NCBI GenBank assembly: GCA_964615095.1
Contig: CAZTPX010000044.1
Span: 1-64,000 of the forward strand
Direction: 5' to 3'
DNA from: JANXQG01 sp964615095
GTDB taxonomy: Bacteria > Planctomycetota > Planctomycetia > Pirellulales > Thermoguttaceae
DNA length: 64,000 nt
Shown here: piece by piece, positions 19,781 through 29,773 of the stretch
Layout of the letters: each line of letters begins with the position of its first letter
How positions within the stretch are numbered: position 1 is the stretch's first letter
Program-made: the position numbers and the translations under genes
The notes under the pieces: model-generated
The model's database searches: none
Told to the model about the DNA's origin: nothing
What the model saw: only the letters and a program-made list of their open reading frames with translations

Positions 19781-20980
19781 ATGGCTATGAAACACGAGAT
19801 CAAGGTTCCTACCGTCGGCGAATCGATTCAGGAGGTCCAGATCGGCAAATGGCTCAAGGGCGAAGGGCAATGGGCCAACAGGGACGAGAACCTGGTGGAG
19901 ATCGAGAGTGACAAGGCCACGGTCGATCTGGCCGCGCCGGCCGCCGGCATTCTGGTCCAAGTATTGCACCGCCAGGGCGACGTGGTGCCGGTGGGAACGT
20001 TGATCGGCTACTTGGAAGAGGCCCCGCGGCCCGACGGTTCGAAAACCGCGACCCCGGCAGCGCCCGTACCCGCCGCCATTGCGCCGACGTCGCCGTCATC
20101 GGCTCCAGCGGTACTGGCTGCTGCCTCGCCCCATCCGGCATCGCCACCACCGACTGCCACCACCGCGCCCCATCCGGCGGCGCCTTTGCCCGCACCGGCC
20201 GGCGATGGCAAGAACGCCCAACTCGTGCCGTCCGGCGGCCAGTCGGCGACGCAGGTGAGTGCCCTGCACGGCGCGCCGCCGCGCGCCGAGGAGATCGTGC
20301 CTATGACGTGGCTCCGCCGCCGCATCGCCGAGCGGTTGGTCGAGGCTAAGAACACCGGCGCGCTGCTGACCACGTTCAACGAAGTCGACATGTCGGCCGT
20401 GATCGAGATCCGGCAGCAGTATCGCGAGGCCTTCCAGCAGCGCTATGGCACGAAACTGGGTTTCATGTCGTTCTTCGTCAAGGCCGCGATCGAGTCCTTG
20501 AAGGCCTGCCCGGAGTTGAACGCCGAAATCCGCGACAACAACATCGTCTACCGCAACTTCTACGACATCAGCATCGCCGTCAGCGGCGGCAAGGGGCTAG
20601 TGGTGCCCGTGCTCCGCAACGCCGAGTTGCTGAGCTTCGCTGAGATCGAGCAGGCGATCGGTGACTTCGGCACCCGGGCTAAATCGGGCCAGTTGAAGCC
20701 TGAGGAGTTGATGGGCGGCACGTTCACGATTACCAACGGCGGCGTTTTTGGCTCGATGCTTTCCACGCCGATCGTCAATCCGCCGCAGAGCGGCATCCTG
20801 GGCCTGCACGCCATCCAGGACCGGCCGGTAGCCCGCGACGGCCAGGTCGTCATCCGGCCGATGATGTACGTGGCCTTGACCTACGATCACCGCATCGTCG
20901 ACGGACGCGAGGCGGTCGGCTTCTTGAAGCGGATCAAGGAGTTCATCGAGGAGCCGTCAAGGTTGCTGCTGCAAGTCTAG
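19781..20980 (+). CDS. sucB: Dihydrolipoyl succinyltransferase (E2 of 2-oxoglutarate dehydrogenase)
   Basis: The product has 399 residues from ATG 19781 (ATG 19787 is equally possible). Residues ~4-80 are a lipoyl domain with the lipoylated lysine in IESDKATVDL. A very Ala/Pro-rich linker covers ~85-170. The peripheral subunit-binding domain appears reduced or absent. The acyltransferase domain starts at PMTWLRRRIAERLVEAKNT and ends with the catalytic DHRIVDGREAV. The short length is due to the missing or degenerate E1/E3-binding domain. It pairs with sucA upstream. Confidence 0.95.
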   Translation: MAMKHEIKVPTVGESIQEVQIGKWLKGEGQWANRDENLVEIESDKATVDLAAPAAGILVQVLHRQGDVVPVGTLIGYLEEAPRPDGSKTATPAAPVPAAIAPTSPSSAPAVLAAASPHPASPPPTATTAPHPAAPLPAPAGDGKNAQLVPSGGQSATQVSALHGAPPRAEEIVPMTWLRRRIAERLVEAKNTGALLTTFNEVDMSAVIEIRQQYREAFQQRYGTKLGFMSFFVKAAIESLKACPELNAEIRDNNIVYRNFYDISIAVSGGKGLVVPVLRNAELLSFAEIEQAIGDFGTRAKSGQLKPEELMGGTFTITNGGVFGSMLSTPIVNPPQSGILGLHAIQDRPVARDGQVVIRPMMYVALTYDHRIVDGREAVGFLKRIKEFIEEPSRLLLQV

Positions 20981-20986
20981 GATTCA

Positions 20987-21838
20987 CTACTTGAACTCCA
21001 GCTTCTTGGAAAGCTCGGCGAGTTCTTCTACGGTCAAGAGGATCTGTCGGGCCACAATGGAGTTCTTCTGGTTGCCGGGCGTGAGGTCCGTCGCCGTCAT
21101 GTAAATGGGACAGATATCGGCTTGATCGGGATTGCCGCGGCAGTACTCCAATTCAAACTGAGTTGCCGATGCGCCGCGTTTTATCTCGATTGTGGGCAGA
21201 ACGGGCAAAGAGCCGATCTGCTTCGAAGAAACCGCCGCGACGACCTGGCGTGCTGACCCCGGGGCAACCGTCGCCTTTTTGCTTAGCATCCAGCGCGAAC
21301 AAGTCTCGCAATAGGCGCGCCGGGCACCCAGTAACGTAACCGCTCCACAAAGGCCGGCAGCCATCGACCAATCAACCACAAAGAAAGTCCAGTTCATGTA
21401 AAGATTGGGCTGTTTCTTCTGATTTCCAAGATCATGAGAATCGAGAATGACGTCATGATGCATGCGGAAATTGATAACTGTCGGCAAGAGGTCGACGCGC
21501 GTCAGAACCCTAACTCCTCTACTAATCACCAGGTAGGCATGGAAGGAGCCGAGAAACATCACGGAAGCAAGGAAAACCCCCAAACCAGCGGCTACATACG
21601 GATTACGACAGTGGGCAAAGCGAAAGAGAGAAGAGGCTTGCCAGCCCAAGATACCCCCGGCAAACAGCGGCACGATGACAAACAAGTAGAAACCCCAGCA
21701 GAAAACTCCCGCAAGAGCAAATGCCAGAACGAACGATCCCAGCAAGCTTATTGGCAAGGCAATCGTGAGCAGTTTGAACCAATCGCACTTGCCACTAGGG
21801 CGATAATCGCCCAAACGGAAGAACTTAGCAACGAACAT
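20987..21838 (-). CDS. Hypothetical multi-pass membrane protein
   Basis: The product has 283 residues from ATG 21838; a GTG two codons upstream is possible, but GAGG at 21850-21847 is better spaced for the ATG. Four hydrophobic segments are visible: about 24-48, 50-66, 80-105 and 148-170. A C-x2-C pair (CETCSRWML, ~178) follows the last membrane span. The C-terminal ~90 residues are soluble with ILLTVEELAELSKKLEF. No family recognised. It is convergent with sucB, six bases apart. Confidence 0.7.
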   Translation of the reverse strand: MFVAKFFRLGDYRPSGKCDWFKLLTIALPISLLGSFVLAFALAGVFCWGFYLFVIVPLFAGGILGWQASSLFRFAHCRNPYVAAGLGVFLASVMFLGSFHAYLVISRGVRVLTRVDLLPTVINFRMHHDVILDSHDLGNQKKQPNLYMNWTFFVVDWSMAAGLCGAVTLLGARRAYCETCSRWMLSKKATVAPGSARQVVAAVSSKQIGSLPVLPTIEIKRGASATQFELEYCRGNPDQADICPIYMTATDLTPGNQKNSIVARQILLTVEELAELSKKLEFK

Positions 21839-22183
21839 GATCACATCCTCTAACTAGTCGCCAGCCAGGCAACTGAGGACTTCAGTTTACTCCTTGCAGG
21901 TCATTATTACCAGCATGGCAGCGGTATTTAGCGGACAACGGTGTTCTCGATCAACACGAGTTTCAACGCCTGCTGTCCTAACGTAGCAAGTGCCCTACGA
22001 CCGGACAAACCGGCCAACCGAGGTCACGAGCAAAGCACAGCGACATTGGCCGTGTATTTGCCGGCGCAAGAACTGCCGCCAAAGAACTGCCGCCGATTGA
22101 CTCTTCGTCGAGTGGTCGTTAAAGTGTTACTTTGTGCAAGTTGTTGTCTTTCTTTTTGACATATTCCAATAGGGTTTTCACGC
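21839..22183. other. Intergenic region, no feature recognised
   Basis: This stretch separates two divergent genes. Apart from a short tandem repeat of AAGAACTGCCGCC near 22067-22092, nothing stands out. Promoters for both genes are expected here but no clear -35/-10 pair was found. Confidence 0.5.
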
Positions 22184-23290
22184 ATGGCGCACGACGTAAC
22201 GTTGATTTTGGGGGATGGGACAGGTCCGGAACTGGCGGAGGCGGCACGTTTGTGCATCGACGCCACCGGGGTGAAAATCCTCTGGGACCCGCAAGAGGCC
22301 GGTGTGGATGTCATGGAGCGGACGGGTACCCCTCTGCCGGAACCCCTTCTGGCCAGCATCCGCCGCACGCGCTGCGCCTTGAAGGCCCCCATCACCACGC
22401 CCGTGGGCAAGGGCTTTCGCAGCGTCAACGTGCAGCTTCGGCAGGAGTTCGAACTTTACGCCTGCGTCCGCCCTTGCAAGTATTATCCGGGCGTTCGCAC
22501 GTTCTTCAGCAGTGTGCCGGTCGACCTAGTGATCGTCCGCGAGAATACGGAAGACCTGTACGCCGGCATCGAGTTCGAGGCCGGCGCAGCCAAGACATGC
22601 GAATTGATCGATTTCATCAACCGCGCAGCGAATGGCAAGTCGATCAAGACCGCGTGCGACTCGACCGGCATTTCGATCAAGCCGATTAGCGTCTTCGGTA
22701 GCGAGCGGATCGTTCGCTACGCCTTCGACTACGCCCGGGCAAACGGCCGCAAGAAGGTCACAGCCGTACACAAGGCCAACATCATGAAGCACACCGACGG
22801 CCTTTTCCTGGCCACGGCCCGGAAGGTGGCCGAGCAGTTCCCGGACATCGAGTTCGAGGATCGCATTGTCGACAACATGTGCATGCAGTTGGTGCAAAAG
22901 CCGGAGCTTTACGACGTGCTCGTGCTGCCCAACCTCTATGGCGACATCCTCAGCGACGTATGCGCCGGACTGGTGGGCGGCCTGGGAGTCGCCCCCGGTG
23001 CGAACATTGGCGCCAACGGGGCCATCTTCGAGGCCACCCACGGCAGCGCCCCCAAGTACAAGGGGTTGAACAAGGTCAATCCGGTGGCCCTGATCCTCTC
23101 TGGGGCACTGATGCTGCGGCATCTCCAGGAGAAGGATGCGGCCGATCGTTTGGAGCGGGCGGTTGCCGCTGTGATCGCCGAAGGACGCGACGTGACCTAC
23201 GACATGAAGGCCAATCGTAACGACCCCACCGCGGTAGGGACTCAGGAAATGGCCCAGGCGATTTGCCGGAAACTGGCGGCCGGCGCGTAA
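22184..23290 (+). CDS. NAD-type isocitrate/isopropylmalate dehydrogenase family enzyme
   Basis: The product has 368 residues with the family layout: ILGDGTGPEL at the N terminus, RENTEDLYAGIEF, HKANIMKHTDGLF and NLYGDILSDVCAGLVGGLGVAPGANI, ending in EATHGSAPKYKG. The Ser/Asn-rich substrate loop (GFRSVNVQLRQEFELYACVRP) is of the isocitrate type, as in mitochondrial IDH3-like enzymes, more than LeuB. It oxidatively decarboxylates isocitrate to 2-oxoglutarate, supplying the substrate of the sucAB complex encoded just upstream. Cofactor preference is inferred. Confidence 0.9.
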   Translation: MAHDVTLILGDGTGPELAEAARLCIDATGVKILWDPQEAGVDVMERTGTPLPEPLLASIRRTRCALKAPITTPVGKGFRSVNVQLRQEFELYACVRPCKYYPGVRTFFSSVPVDLVIVRENTEDLYAGIEFEAGAAKTCELIDFINRAANGKSIKTACDSTGISIKPISVFGSERIVRYAFDYARANGRKKVTAVHKANIMKHTDGLFLATARKVAEQFPDIEFEDRIVDNMCMQLVQKPELYDVLVLPNLYGDILSDVCAGLVGGLGVAPGANIGANGAIFEATHGSAPKYKGLNKVNPVALILSGALMLRHLQEKDAADRLERAVAAVIAEGRDVTYDMKANRNDPTAVGTQEMAQAICRKLAAGA

Positions 23291-23391
23291 ATTGGCCTTT
23301 TTCCGTCCGCCCGCTTTCATGTAAACTCCCTACGCCGGCCAAACCTTGGCGGGCACCTAAATTACGGACTCGCTGCATGGAGGCGGCCGTC

Positions 23392-25095
23392 ATGGAAAAC
23401 GACCGTTGGAAGGCCGGCCTGCTGGTCTTAGTCCTCTTGGCCGGGCTAAGTGTTATTGGTCCTCTGTTGGCCGCGCCCTACATTCCCCTCGTCGATCCCG
23501 ACGAGGGGTTGCACGCCTCGATTGCGCAACAGATGGTCGAAAGCGGCGATTGGATCGTGCCGCGCCTGCTGCACGAACCGTTCCTCGACAAGCCCATCCT
23601 GTACTTTTGGGCCATCGCGGCTTCGCTGAATGCCTTCGGCATGTCGGAAGCGGCCGTCCGCTTGCCGGGCCTGCTGTTCGGCATGTTGGGCATGCTTACC
23701 ACGGCGGCCGTGGCATGGCGGATGCTGGGCTATCGCACTGGATTGATTGCGGGCGTGTTCTATAGTTCGATGATCCTGCCGCTGGCCCTGGTTCAAATGA
23801 CTACCCACGACGTAGCCCTGATACCGTGGGTCAACCTGGCAATGTTGTGCTTCTGGGAATCGGACGGAGTTTCCGCGCGGCGGGCCTGGGCGTATACCGG
23901 GACGGCCGGCGTGTTGCTGGGCCTGGCCATTTTGACCAAAGGGCTGGTGGGCGTGGCCCTGGTGGGAATCACCTACGGCGGATATCTCGTCGTTTCACGG
24001 CGACTGCGGCTGGTCCATTGTTTTCGCGCCGTACTGGTCTTGATCGTGGCGGCAATCATTGGCTCGTCGTGGTACATTGCCGTAGAGCAGTCCAATCCGG
24101 GATACCTGCGCTACTACTTCTTCGAGCGGCACGTGCTCGGTTTCCTTACGCATACGCAACCACATGGCCAGGCTGCATGGTGGTACTACTTTCCCATCCT
24201 CATCGGCGGCGGTATCCCTTGGGTCGGATACCTGCCGGTGCTGGTTCAAGATGCCGTCTACCGCTGGCGGAACCAAGTGCCCGCCGTGACCGACGCCCGT
24301 GGCGGCCGGCCGCTGTTGTTTCTGGCCTGTTGGTTCATCGGCTGCACGCTCTTTCTCACGCTCTCGCGCTCGAAACTACACACCTACATCTGGCCGGTTT
24401 TTCCGGCGTTGGCGATCCTCACGGCCGTCGTCTGGGCACGGAAGATCGATGGGACGCTTTCTGACGGCGCTAGGCGTTGGATGGGCCGGATCGTCTGGTT
24501 CACCTGCCTGATCGGTCCGTTGGGCCTGCCGGTCACGCTGGCGGCGGCACAGATTGCGCTGCCCACGCGGTTCTCCTTGCCGGTCTGGATGCTCGCGGTC
24601 GTGGTAGCGATGACATCCCTAGCGCCGCTTGTGAGTTGGGTACGCGGCCGGGACCGCTTGACGCTCGGACTGGCGACAGCGACCGTCTGCGCTCAACTGT
24701 TCGTCCTGTTGTGTTACGCTGTGCCCCAGGTTGCCTGGGGGCTTTCCGGCCGCGAACTGGCCGATTATCTCAATCGCACGCGGAACTTACCCTCGAGGAT
24801 GCTGATGACCCAGGAGCGCATCGGTTCGGTGGTTTTCTATCTTGATCGCGACCTGCGCAGCCAGGTGCAACTCGGGCAGATGACGAATCAGGACGTTGAC
24901 GACCCCATGCCCTTGCCACCGGTCGGCGAAACGGAGTGTGTGGTCATCCCCGACCGTCACCTGCACACGGCATTGCACGACTACGACCTTTCGGCGTTAT
25001 CGTACGAGAGTGCCGGCCGTTTCCGGCTCTATCGGCGGAGCGACATGGAACCGCGCGTACTGGTCAACAGCGCCGATTGTCCGATGCTGAGGTAG
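23392..25095 (+). CDS. ArnT/PMT-like membrane glycosyltransferase
   Basis: The product has 567 residues from ATG 23392, preceded by TGGAGG eight bases upstream (ATG 23377 also in frame). The first periplasmic loop carries the family's acidic motif LVDPDEGLHASIAQQM followed by LLHEPFLDKPILYFW, as in ArnT/YkcA enzymes. About ten or more hydrophobic segments follow through residue ~450. The C-terminal ~110 residues form a soluble domain. It is expected to transfer a sugar from a polyprenyl-phosphate donor to lipid A or another surface acceptor. Its 3' end overlaps that of tilS by 32 bases. Confidence 0.85.
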   Translation: MENDRWKAGLLVLVLLAGLSVIGPLLAAPYIPLVDPDEGLHASIAQQMVESGDWIVPRLLHEPFLDKPILYFWAIAASLNAFGMSEAAVRLPGLLFGMLGMLTTAAVAWRMLGYRTGLIAGVFYSSMILPLALVQMTTHDVALIPWVNLAMLCFWESDGVSARRAWAYTGTAGVLLGLAILTKGLVGVALVGITYGGYLVVSRRLRLVHCFRAVLVLIVAAIIGSSWYIAVEQSNPGYLRYYFFERHVLGFLTHTQPHGQAAWWYYFPILIGGGIPWVGYLPVLVQDAVYRWRNQVPAVTDARGGRPLLFLACWFIGCTLFLTLSRSKLHTYIWPVFPALAILTAVVWARKIDGTLSDGARRWMGRIVWFTCLIGPLGLPVTLAAAQIALPTRFSLPVWMLAVVVAMTSLAPLVSWVRGRDRLTLGLATATVCAQLFVLLCYAVPQVAWGLSGRELADYLNRTRNLPSRMLMTQERIGSVVFYLDRDLRSQVQLGQMTNQDVDDPMPLPPVGETECVVIPDRHLHTALHDYDLSALSYESAGRFRLYRRSDMEPRVLVNSADCPMLR

Positions 25096-26122
25096 AAACT
25101 GCAAGCCGGAGCTCGTCTGCGCGGACTTCCACCACGATAGCGCCGGGAAACATCCGTTTGGGCACGTCGGCGGCGGGCCGCGCAACCGCGGCCGAAATCA
25201 TGGCGGCCAGCGTTTCCCATTCGCTGAATCCCATCGCCGCCAGCGGCCAGCCTTGCCGCCGCCAAACCTCGATCAACACCTCGCGGACCAAGTGCCGCGG
25301 CTGTGCGGCCAAGACGATCCGGTCCAATAGCACTTCTCCCTTCCCGTCGCGCATGCATCGCCGGACTACCTCGCTTACCAACTCGTCAACCAACTCCTGC
25401 GACTCGCCGGCCAGCGCGCCCAATCGTAGCAGGGCCTCGATGATCGTGGCGTTGTACTTGGCAGTCAAGAGCGGTAGCAGTTCGTTGCGGATGCGGTTGC
25501 GCGTGAAACGGGCGTCGCGGTTACTGGCATCGGTGCGGAAGGTTTGCTGGAGATCGCCGAGATACGCGGCCAGTTCCGCGCGGCGCATGTCCAGTAACGG
25601 CCGCAGCAACGTCACCGGGCCCAGCCGCCGCGAGCGGGACATGCCGCCCAGCCCCCGCAGGCCCGTGCCGCGAAGAATCCGGTGCAGGATGGTCTCCGCC
25701 TGATCGTCGGCGGTGTGTGCGGTAACGACAAAACGCGCCCCCACGCGCCCGGCCATCTCTTCCAACGCGGCATACCGCAGTCGGCGGGCGTTAGCCTCGA
25801 TGCCTTGGCCGTGCCCTCCGGCGGTCGGATCGACCGTGGCCGTCGCAACTTCACACGCCAGCCCCAACTGCCGGCAAAGTTGCTCAACGAAGGCCTGATC
25901 GGCGTCTGAATCCGCACCACGCAACTTGTGATTGATGTGCGCCGCGATCAAACGGCCCTCGCCCGGGGGCTTCAACGCGGCCAAACCGCGCAGCAGGGCC
26001 ACGCTGTCGGCACCTCCGGAAACCGCCAGCAGTATGGTTAGATCTTTCCAGTCGGCCGGCGGCCAGGACTCCGCAAGGTGGGTTTCGAAAGGGTGTACGG
26101 GTGGTTTCTGTTCATTAGGCAT
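25064..26122 (-). CDS. tilS: tRNA(Ile)-lysidine synthase
   Basis: The product has 352 residues from ATG 26122; upstream in-frame starts would overlap guaA. The PP-loop SGGADS lies at 35-40. The continuation HINHKLRGADSDADQAFVEQL and TAHTADDQAETILHRILRGTGLRGLGGM is diagnostic of TilS. The C-terminal substrate-recognition region is short. It changes C34 of the CAU-anticodon tRNA-Ile to lysidine using ATP and lysine. The gene is divergent from guaA with a shared short promoter region and overlaps the glycosyltransferase tail. Confidence 0.95.
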   Translation of the reverse strand: MPNEQKPPVHPFETHLAESWPPADWKDLTILLAVSGGADSVALLRGLAALKPPGEGRLIAAHINHKLRGADSDADQAFVEQLCRQLGLACEVATATVDPTAGGHGQGIEANARRLRYAALEEMAGRVGARFVVTAHTADDQAETILHRILRGTGLRGLGGMSRSRRLGPVTLLRPLLDMRRAELAAYLGDLQQTFRTDASNRDARFTRNRIRNELLPLLTAKYNATIIEALLRLGALAGESQELVDELVSEVVRRCMRDGKGEVLLDRIVLAAQPRHLVREVLIEVWRRQGWPLAAMGFSEWETLAAMISAAVARPAADVPKRMFPGAIVVEVRADELRLAVSTSASDNRRC

Positions 26123-26162
26123 AACTTGGTTATAATATGAGGTTTTCCCCAAGGGAACGCCC
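26123..26162. promoter_or_regulatory. Divergent tilS-guaA promoter region
   Basis: Only 40 bases separate the two start codons. TATAAT at 26131-26136 is a perfect -10 for guaA, and ATATTATA reads as a -10-like box on the other strand too. The resulting leaders would be only about 20 bases or shorter. No consensus -35 is obvious on either side. Confidence 0.5.
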
Positions 26163-27713
26163 ATGACCAAGATTGCCACCGAGAAGGTTCTCGTTCTCGA
26201 CTTCGGAGCGCAGTACGCCCAGTTGATTGCCCGCCGCGTCCGCCAGCAGCAGGTTTATTGCGAGATCGTCCGCCACGACATCACCGCCGAGCGGATTTTG
26301 CAGCTTGCCCCCAAGGGGCTGATCCTCTCCGGCGGCCCGTCCAGCGTCTACGAGACCGGGGCGCCGAAGTGCGATCCGCAGATATTCCACCTCGGCCTGC
26401 CCGTGCTGGGCATCTGCTACGGCATGCAACTGGCCTGCGAGGCGCTGGGCGGTCGCGTGGAAAGCGCGCCGGCGCGGGAGTACGGCCGTGCCCATTGCCG
26501 CCTGGTGAGCGATGACGACCTGTTTGCCGGCGTGCCGGAGGACTTGCAGGTCTGGATGAGTCACGGCGACCAGGTCTCGCAGGTCTCCGAAGATTTCCAG
26601 CCGCTGGCGGCGACCGGCACCTGCCCCATCGCCGCGGTGAAGCACAACTCGCTGCCGATCTACGGCGTGCAGTTTCACCCCGAGGTCACGCACACGCCGC
26701 TGGGGCAGCAGATCCTGGGAAACTTCGTCAAGGCGATCTGCCAATGTTCGGGCACGTGGAAGATCGGCGACTTCGCCCGCGAGGCGATCGAGACGATCCG
26801 CGATCGCGTGGGCAACGGCCGGGTGATTTGCGGCCTCTCCGGCGGCGTCGATAGTTCGGTTGTCGCCGCCTTGCTGGCCGAGGCGGTCGGCACGCAGGTC
26901 TCGTGCATCCTGGTCGACAACGGCCTGCTGCGGGCGGGCGAGGCGCCGTCGGTGATCGAGGAGTTCACGAACCATTTCAAGACCGATCTGCATGTCGTGC
27001 AGGCCCAGGACCGTTTCCTCACGGCCCTGGCCGGCGTCACCGATCCGCAGGAGAAGCGGAAGCGGATCGGGCACGCCTTCATCGAGTGCTTTGCCGATGA
27101 GGCGGCGCGGATCGAAGGGGCGGAGTTCCTGGCTCAGGGAACCTTGTATCCCGACGTGATCGAAAGCGGCGGTTCGCCCGACGGTCCGGCGGCCACGATC
27201 AAGCTCCATCACAACGTGGGCGGGTTGCCGGAAGACCTGGCCTTCACGCTTATCGAGCCGCTCCGCGATCTGTTCAAGGACGAGGTCCGCACCTTGGGAT
27301 TGCGGCTTGGCTTGCCGGAAGAGATTGTCTGGCGGCACCCGTTTCCCGGTCCTGGGCTGGCCGTACGCTGCCTGGGGCCGATCACTAAATCGCGGTTGGA
27401 CACTCTTCGCCAGGCCGACGCGATCGTGGTCTCCGAGATCAAGCAGGCGGGGTTGTATCGCCAGACCGCACAGGTCTTTGCCGTGCTCTTGCCGGTGCAG
27501 AGTGTGGGCGTGATGGGCGACGCACGGACCTATGCCGACGCCTTGGCCATTCGGGCCGTGGAGACCGAGGATTTCATGACGGCCGACTGGAGCCGCTTGC
27601 CCTACGATCTCTTGGCCCGCATGTCGACGCGGATCATCAACGAGGTGCCGGGGGTGAACCGCGTCGTCTACGACATCAGCTCCAAGCCGCCGGCGACGAT
27701 CGAGTGGGAGTAA
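26163..27713 (+). CDS. guaA: GMP synthase (glutamine-hydrolysing)
   Basis: The product has 516 residues, the usual length. The N-terminal class I glutamine amidotransferase has nucleophile Cys in LGICYGMQLA and the His-Glu pair in YGVQFHPEVTH. The ATP pyrophosphatase domain has the PP-loop CGLSGGVDSSVVA (~222-234). The C-terminal dimerisation domain ends PATIEWE. It makes GMP from XMP, glutamine and ATP in the cytoplasm. Confidence 0.98.
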   Translation: MTKIATEKVLVLDFGAQYAQLIARRVRQQQVYCEIVRHDITAERILQLAPKGLILSGGPSSVYETGAPKCDPQIFHLGLPVLGICYGMQLACEALGGRVESAPAREYGRAHCRLVSDDDLFAGVPEDLQVWMSHGDQVSQVSEDFQPLAATGTCPIAAVKHNSLPIYGVQFHPEVTHTPLGQQILGNFVKAICQCSGTWKIGDFAREAIETIRDRVGNGRVICGLSGGVDSSVVAALLAEAVGTQVSCILVDNGLLRAGEAPSVIEEFTNHFKTDLHVVQAQDRFLTALAGVTDPQEKRKRIGHAFIECFADEAARIEGAEFLAQGTLYPDVIESGGSPDGPAATIKLHHNVGGLPEDLAFTLIEPLRDLFKDEVRTLGLRLGLPEEIVWRHPFPGPGLAVRCLGPITKSRLDTLRQADAIVVSEIKQAGLYRQTAQVFAVLLPVQSVGVMGDARTYADALAIRAVETEDFMTADWSRLPYDLLARMSTRIINEVPGVNRVVYDISSKPPATIEWE

Positions 27714-27787
27714 GAGAGTACCCGGCCATTTATTTTCCACAACGCCTCTGCCGCTGTCAAGCACTCATCAACGGCTCCGCCGGCTCC

Positions 27788-29620
27788 TCAGCTCCACCTC
27801 AACACTGCCCCCGTATCCGCACTGGTAGCCATCGCCGCATAACGCGCCAGCCAACCGGTCGTAAACCGCGGCGGCAGTGGCTTCGTAACCGCACGCCGGG
27901 CGGCCATCTCCTCTTCACTCAATCGCACGGAGAGCGAATGCCCGAGCACATCGATATCCACGATATCGCCGTCCTTTAGCAAGCCAATCGGTCCCCCGGC
28001 AGCCGCTTCGGGACTGACGTGACCGATGCAGGCGCCGGCCGTGCCGCCAGAGAAACGGCCGTCGGTAATCAGAGCCACGCTGTCGCCTAGGCCAACGCCC
28101 TTGATGGCTGTCGTGGGGGCGAGCATCTCCTGCATGCCTGGTCCGCCGCGGGGACCTTCGTAGCGAATCACTACGACGTCGCCGGCCTTGACTCGACCGT
28201 TGACGATGCCTTCATAGGCTGCGGTTTCCGATTCGAAAACCACCGCCGGGCCGCTGTATCGCAGCATGTCCTTCTTCACGCCCGCGGTCTTCACCACCGA
28301 ACCGCGGGGGGCCAAATTGCCGAAAAGAATGGCCAGACCGCCTTCGTCGCTATAGGCGTTTTCAACCTCACGCACGCAATCGTAGGGGTCGAAGCCGAGT
28401 TGCTCTCTCGTCAGATCGCGGACCGAAGCCGCTTTGCGGTCGACCACCATGCCCTGCGGCGAGCGCCGTCCGCCGGGTGTCACCGCGGCCCACTCCAGGG
28501 CCTGCTCGGTCACGCCACTCGCGCGGATGTCGAAGTCATCGATGTTCTCGCCCAACGTCTTGCCGCTGACCGTGGGACAATCGTCGTGCAGGAGGTCCGG
28601 GCGACCGCGGCGGACCGCCCCGAGGATCGTATGCACGCCGCCGGAGTTGTGGACGTTCTCCACGTGATATTGACTGCTGGGCGCGACCTTGCAGACGTTC
28701 GGCGTGCGGCGGCTCAGGACATTGATCCGCTCGATATCGTAAGGCACGCCCGCCTCATGGGCAATGGCCAGGATGTGCAACACCGTGTTCGTGCTGCCAC
28801 CCATGGCCATGTCCAGGATCATCGAGTTGTCGACCGAGTCGGCGGTGACGATCTCGCGCGGCAGCAATCCGTGGCCGGGACCGACGCGATCGAACTCCTT
28901 GACCATCTCCACGATTCGCCGCGCGGCCGCTTGAAAAAGTGCTTTGCGGTCGCCCGCCGTGGCCAGCAGGGTTCCGTTGGTCGGCAGTGCCATGCCCAGA
29001 GCTTCGCAGAGGCAGTTCATACTGTTGGCCGTGAACATGCCGGAACAAGACCCGCACGTCGGACAGGCGGCCTTCTCCAGGGCCAGCAATTCCTCGGCCG
29101 ACAACTTGTCGTTCTGTTTGGCCGCCGCGCCGATGAAGACGTCGATCAGGTCGACCGTCTTGCCGTCGGCGGTCTTGCCGGCTTCCATCGGACCGCCGCT
29201 GACAAAGACCGTGGGGATATTGCAGCGCATCGCCCCCATGAGCATCCCCGGCACGATCTTGTCGCAATTGGGGATGCAGATCATGCCGTCGAAGCAATGG
29301 GCCTGGATCATCGTTTCCACCGCGTCGGCAATCACTTCGCGGCTGGGCAGCGAGTACTTCATGCCCGAGTGTCCCATGGCGATACCGTCGTCCACGCCGA
29401 TCGTGTTGAAAACGAAGGGCACGCCGCCGGCCGCGCGGACGTACTCCTTGACGAGTTGGCCCACCTTGTCCAGGTGGACGTGGCCGGGGATGATGTCCGT
29501 GTAGCTATTGCAAACGGCGATGAACGGCTTGCGAAAATCATCGTCGGTCACGCCGGTGGCGCGGAGCAGGCTGCGATGCGGTGCGCGGGAATCGCCCAGT
29601 TTGATCATGTCGGAACGCAT
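27788..29620 (-). CDS. ilvD: Dihydroxy-acid dehydratase
   Basis: The product has 610 residues from the ATG at 29620, which begins MRSDMIKLGDSRAPHRSLL as in IlvD proteins and has AGGGG about nine bases upstream. Iron-sulfur cysteines are in FIAVCNSYTDIIPGH, GMICIPNCDKIVPG and CPTCGSCSGMFTANSMNCL. The C-terminal part has ITDGRFSGGTAGACIGHVSPEAA. It dehydrates dihydroxyisovalerate and dihydroxymethylvalerate in valine and isoleucine synthesis. It is convergent with guaA after ~75 bases. Confidence 0.97.
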   Translation of the reverse strand: MRSDMIKLGDSRAPHRSLLRATGVTDDDFRKPFIAVCNSYTDIIPGHVHLDKVGQLVKEYVRAAGGVPFVFNTIGVDDGIAMGHSGMKYSLPSREVIADAVETMIQAHCFDGMICIPNCDKIVPGMLMGAMRCNIPTVFVSGGPMEAGKTADGKTVDLIDVFIGAAAKQNDKLSAEELLALEKAACPTCGSCSGMFTANSMNCLCEALGMALPTNGTLLATAGDRKALFQAAARRIVEMVKEFDRVGPGHGLLPREIVTADSVDNSMILDMAMGGSTNTVLHILAIAHEAGVPYDIERINVLSRRTPNVCKVAPSSQYHVENVHNSGGVHTILGAVRRGRPDLLHDDCPTVSGKTLGENIDDFDIRASGVTEQALEWAAVTPGGRRSPQGMVVDRKAASVRDLTREQLGFDPYDCVREVENAYSDEGGLAILFGNLAPRGSVVKTAGVKKDMLRYSGPAVVFESETAAYEGIVNGRVKAGDVVVIRYEGPRGGPGMQEMLAPTTAIKGVGLGDSVALITDGRFSGGTAGACIGHVSPEAAAGGPIGLLKDGDIVDIDVLGHSLSVRLSEEEMAARRAVTKPLPPRFTTGWLARYAAMATSADTGAVLRWS

Positions 29621-29773
29621 AGGTAAAATACCCCTGAACTTGTGCGGAAAGGCCAATCTTTTCATTCTAATCCCCCGTCCGGCGAATGGGTAGGGGGCGA
29701 TTGCAAACGGCGGCATTGTCACCTATCCTGGATGCGTGAAAAACGACTGCTTTCCCCTCCGATTCAAGCTTCC

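Noticed and set aside
26130..27764. 544-codon open frame antisense to guaA
   Set aside because: High-G+C shadow of guaA: rich in Arg/Gly/His/Asp/Leu, no domain, and the sense strand is an unmistakable gene.
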